This document shows, one piece after another, positions 62,167 through 64,000 of a DNA stretch of 64,000 nucleotides. Made by a program: the position numbers and the translations under genes. The notes under the pieces are model-generated. The model was given only the letters and a program-made list of their open reading frames with translations, had not been told where the DNA came from and did not search any database. The DNA comes from Histoplasma ohiense (Eukaryota; Ascomycota; Eurotiomycetes; Onygenales; Ajellomycetaceae): assembly GCA_017607445.1 (NCBI GenBank), contig JAEVHH010000005.1, forward strand, positions 1,493,001 through 1,557,000, read 5' to 3'. The stretch's first letter is position 1. Each line of letters starts with the position of its first letter.

Positions 62167-63459
62167 ATGAGATGGCCTCTTCGCGGCCTCGTGCTTGCAG
62201 CAACCCTCCTTGTTACAGTTACGTTTCTCTACTTGCCTCAACGGAGACGGCCGCTGGTCCACACGGGCGTCCAAAAATATTTCACAGTGTGGACAATTCC
62301 TTTGCTTTTGAACCTCGATCCTGCCCAGCCGTGTTTCTCTATCGTGGATATCGTGACACTAACCCTTTTGTGTAATACATAGTGGGATAACCCGGACTTC
62401 GCATACTTCAATAATCAGTTAATTCTTCACCTCGCATCAGCAGTTCACAACCCTCTCCCAGCCCGAAGATTGTTATCACCAGGAATCACCTGTCCAGCGG
62501 TACGGGGTGTTGCTACATCGCAACTAATACCGGTCACCCATGTTTTTAATGCAGCGGGACTCGAGAAATTGGGATACGACACGAGGCCCCAACTTGCTAC
62601 CAGTCTACAAAACGCATCGACTTTAGTGGTGGATTTCACGAGCGAAATCACCGAAACGCCAGAACAAGTTGTCCGCATTACCGCGCCAAGCGAATCGTAT
62701 TGGCAACATTCTGCATTCAGCTTTGTACGGGACTCATTCATCCTTCCTCTTCGAGCTGGGCCATGGAGAAAAGCCGCGCGCTTATTCACACTTTCAGATC
62801 CTCTCGATGCCTGCGTGAAGGATATGCTACCCGACATCCTTCCCCACGCAGTTGCATTGCATATTCGAACTTGGCCATCCGACCTCTCCTTTGGCCAGAA
62901 GGACCCTTGCCATCAGAATGAAATCCCCGTCCTCCGCAATGTATTCGGCAAATGTGACTGGACGGGTTCCTACCTTTATGACAATGTTAAACGCATGCAG
63001 TTAAACCCGGACCAGCCTGTGGTTATTGCGACCGATGACCGTGAAGGTGAAGTTGTCCGCGACCTTGTAAAATTGCTCGATGGGCGAGCCCATTTCATGG
63101 AAATGACCCACAAATGCAAGGAGACTATTAGGACGGCACACCCGGAGGAGGAGCATGAGTGGCGCCTCGCTGCGTACTGGCCGATTATTGAAGCAACAGC
63201 TCTGACGCGAGCTGAGTCCTTCATTGGATCCTTCTGGTCGACCCTTTCGCAACTTGTCGCCATCCGTCGACCTACCGAACGAACTTTCTTTTTCCAAACT
63301 CGTTGGCAAGCGTTGGTCTGGGATTCTCGAGTGGCACTTGGTGTGCTTGTTATCCTCGGGATAACATACATGGGATACACATGTTCCCGCCGTGCTCTGG
63401 CAAGCCGACGGAAGCGTATGGCAGCTGCTAAGAAGCCTGAGTTTATTGCTTCTCCATAG
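62167..63459 (+). CDS. O-fucosyltransferase-like type II membrane protein
   Basis: Starts MRWPLRGL with a strongly hydrophobic segment (LVLAATLLVTVTFLYL), a typical Golgi signal anchor. Exon 2 is open from 62383 and reads WDNPDFAYFNNQLILHLASA, comparable to the GxNNQ nucleotide-sugar motif of O-fucosyltransferases. Later come VALHIRTWPSD and ESFIGSFWSTLSQLVAIRR, equivalent to the family's conserved arginine and FVGNYWSS motifs. A second hydrophobic segment (LGVLVILGITYMGYTC) precedes a basic tail. Exon 1 must splice out before 62383 (acceptor acatag). The donor is uncertain: gtggat at 62344 would leave a 39-nt intron, and a gtgtgg site near 62287 is the alternative. The biochemical activity is inferred. 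Confidence 0.7.
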
Positions 63460-64000
63460 CAAGGGGCTTGAATGTATCTTTTGAACGTATTGTGGTTTGG
63501 ATTCTCTTCTTGGAGTTGTTTGGATATATTTACTTTTCGTGAGGCATATCTGTACGTGTCAACCCTTACCATTTCGTTTTGTTGTAGTTCGATATCCGCA
63601 CCATTTCCAATCCTTTCCCTGGCGTTTGTGGCGTTAGCATTATTTATAACATAGTTGGGATTGATTATTTATTTACTCGTCGAATGACGTGGCTATTTGC
63701 CCTTTGTCCGATCTTTTTTGGCCCTATTTGTATCATTCTCGATCAAGGAAATGTATTAAATAATAATGAAGATGATCTGAGTTGATTTCTATGGAGTTAT
63801 ATAGCCAGACCTGTAATTTGAGCTCCGCTGTATAAAATATACACATACTTGCTGGAAGTTCGGGAGCAACTTGTTGAATGTTAACCTTAGCACAAGAAAA
63901 TGATATGGTAAGGGGGTGAGCATCCATCCCACTTCCGCTTTGTTCGATCGCTGCCAGCTACATACTAGTTACGGAATTTCCTTATAGTAATATTGGGTTC
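63460..64000. other. 3' flank at the right edge
   Basis: The 3' end of the preceding gene and AT-rich DNA up to the window edge. Open frames here (63472-63654 and 63733-63927) show no recognisable product. Confidence 0.6.

Noticed and set aside
1..64000. CRISPR arrays, bacterial operons or phage-type systems
   Set aside because: No regularly spaced direct repeats were seen, and the spliced genes show this is eukaryotic nuclear DNA.

Overview
This is nuclear DNA of a filamentous ascomycete. The protein-coding genes carry short introns of 47-267 nt with fungal splice signals, and the encoded proteins read closest to Eurotiomycetes, probably Onygenales (inference from memory of the families, not from a search). 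Other fungal marks are a Zn2Cys6 regulator, a DUF3295-type acidic protein, a Vezatin/Inp2-like protein, an HNH-family relic and a tRNA-Asp with an intron. Intergenic DNA is long for a fungus and full of homopolymers and microsatellites.

Layout. 1-2520: no gene seen. 2521-4699 (+): a five-exon cytochrome P450. 6055-7399 (-): a Golgi-type UPF0658 membrane protein, convergent with it. 11356-13121 (+): a Zn2Cys6 transcription factor. 14399-15620 (-): PCNA, whose ATG appears to be split by an intron. 16397-18506 (-): a Vezatin-like myosin-binding protein. 21067-24470 (+): an ASPM-like spindle protein with CH and IQ motifs. 27063-28529 (-): a broken HNH-family gene beside a tRNA-Asp (28943-29033, -). 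31508-33790 (+): an acidic DUF3295-like protein. 35040-36371 (+): Sar1 GTPase. 38503-39926 (-): PP1 catalytic subunit. 41343-41413 (-): tRNA-His. 43138-45647 (-): a leucine-rich-repeat protein. 45648-55173: 9.5 kb with no gene I can support. 55174-57373 (+): a patatin-like lipase. 57723-61130 (-): the TFIIIC TPR subunit. 62167-63459 (+): an O-fucosyltransferase-like membrane protein.

Most genes are unrelated core functions: DNA replication clamp, COPII budding, PP1 phosphatase, Pol III initiation, spindle and organelle inheritance. There is no biosynthetic cluster: the P450 and the Zn2Cys6 gene are separated by about 6.7 kb and a housekeeping gene. I found no convincing new multi-gene system. 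The more unusual items are the split PCNA start codon, a 47-nt GC-AG intron in the TFIIIC gene, the HNH pseudogene with a hairpin-bearing insertion, a 15-bp perfect inverted repeat beside a small candidate coding exon at 10.7 kb, and the 9.5-kb gene-free interval. Exon boundaries were read by eye and checked for reading phase; starts rest on ATG position and family fit.
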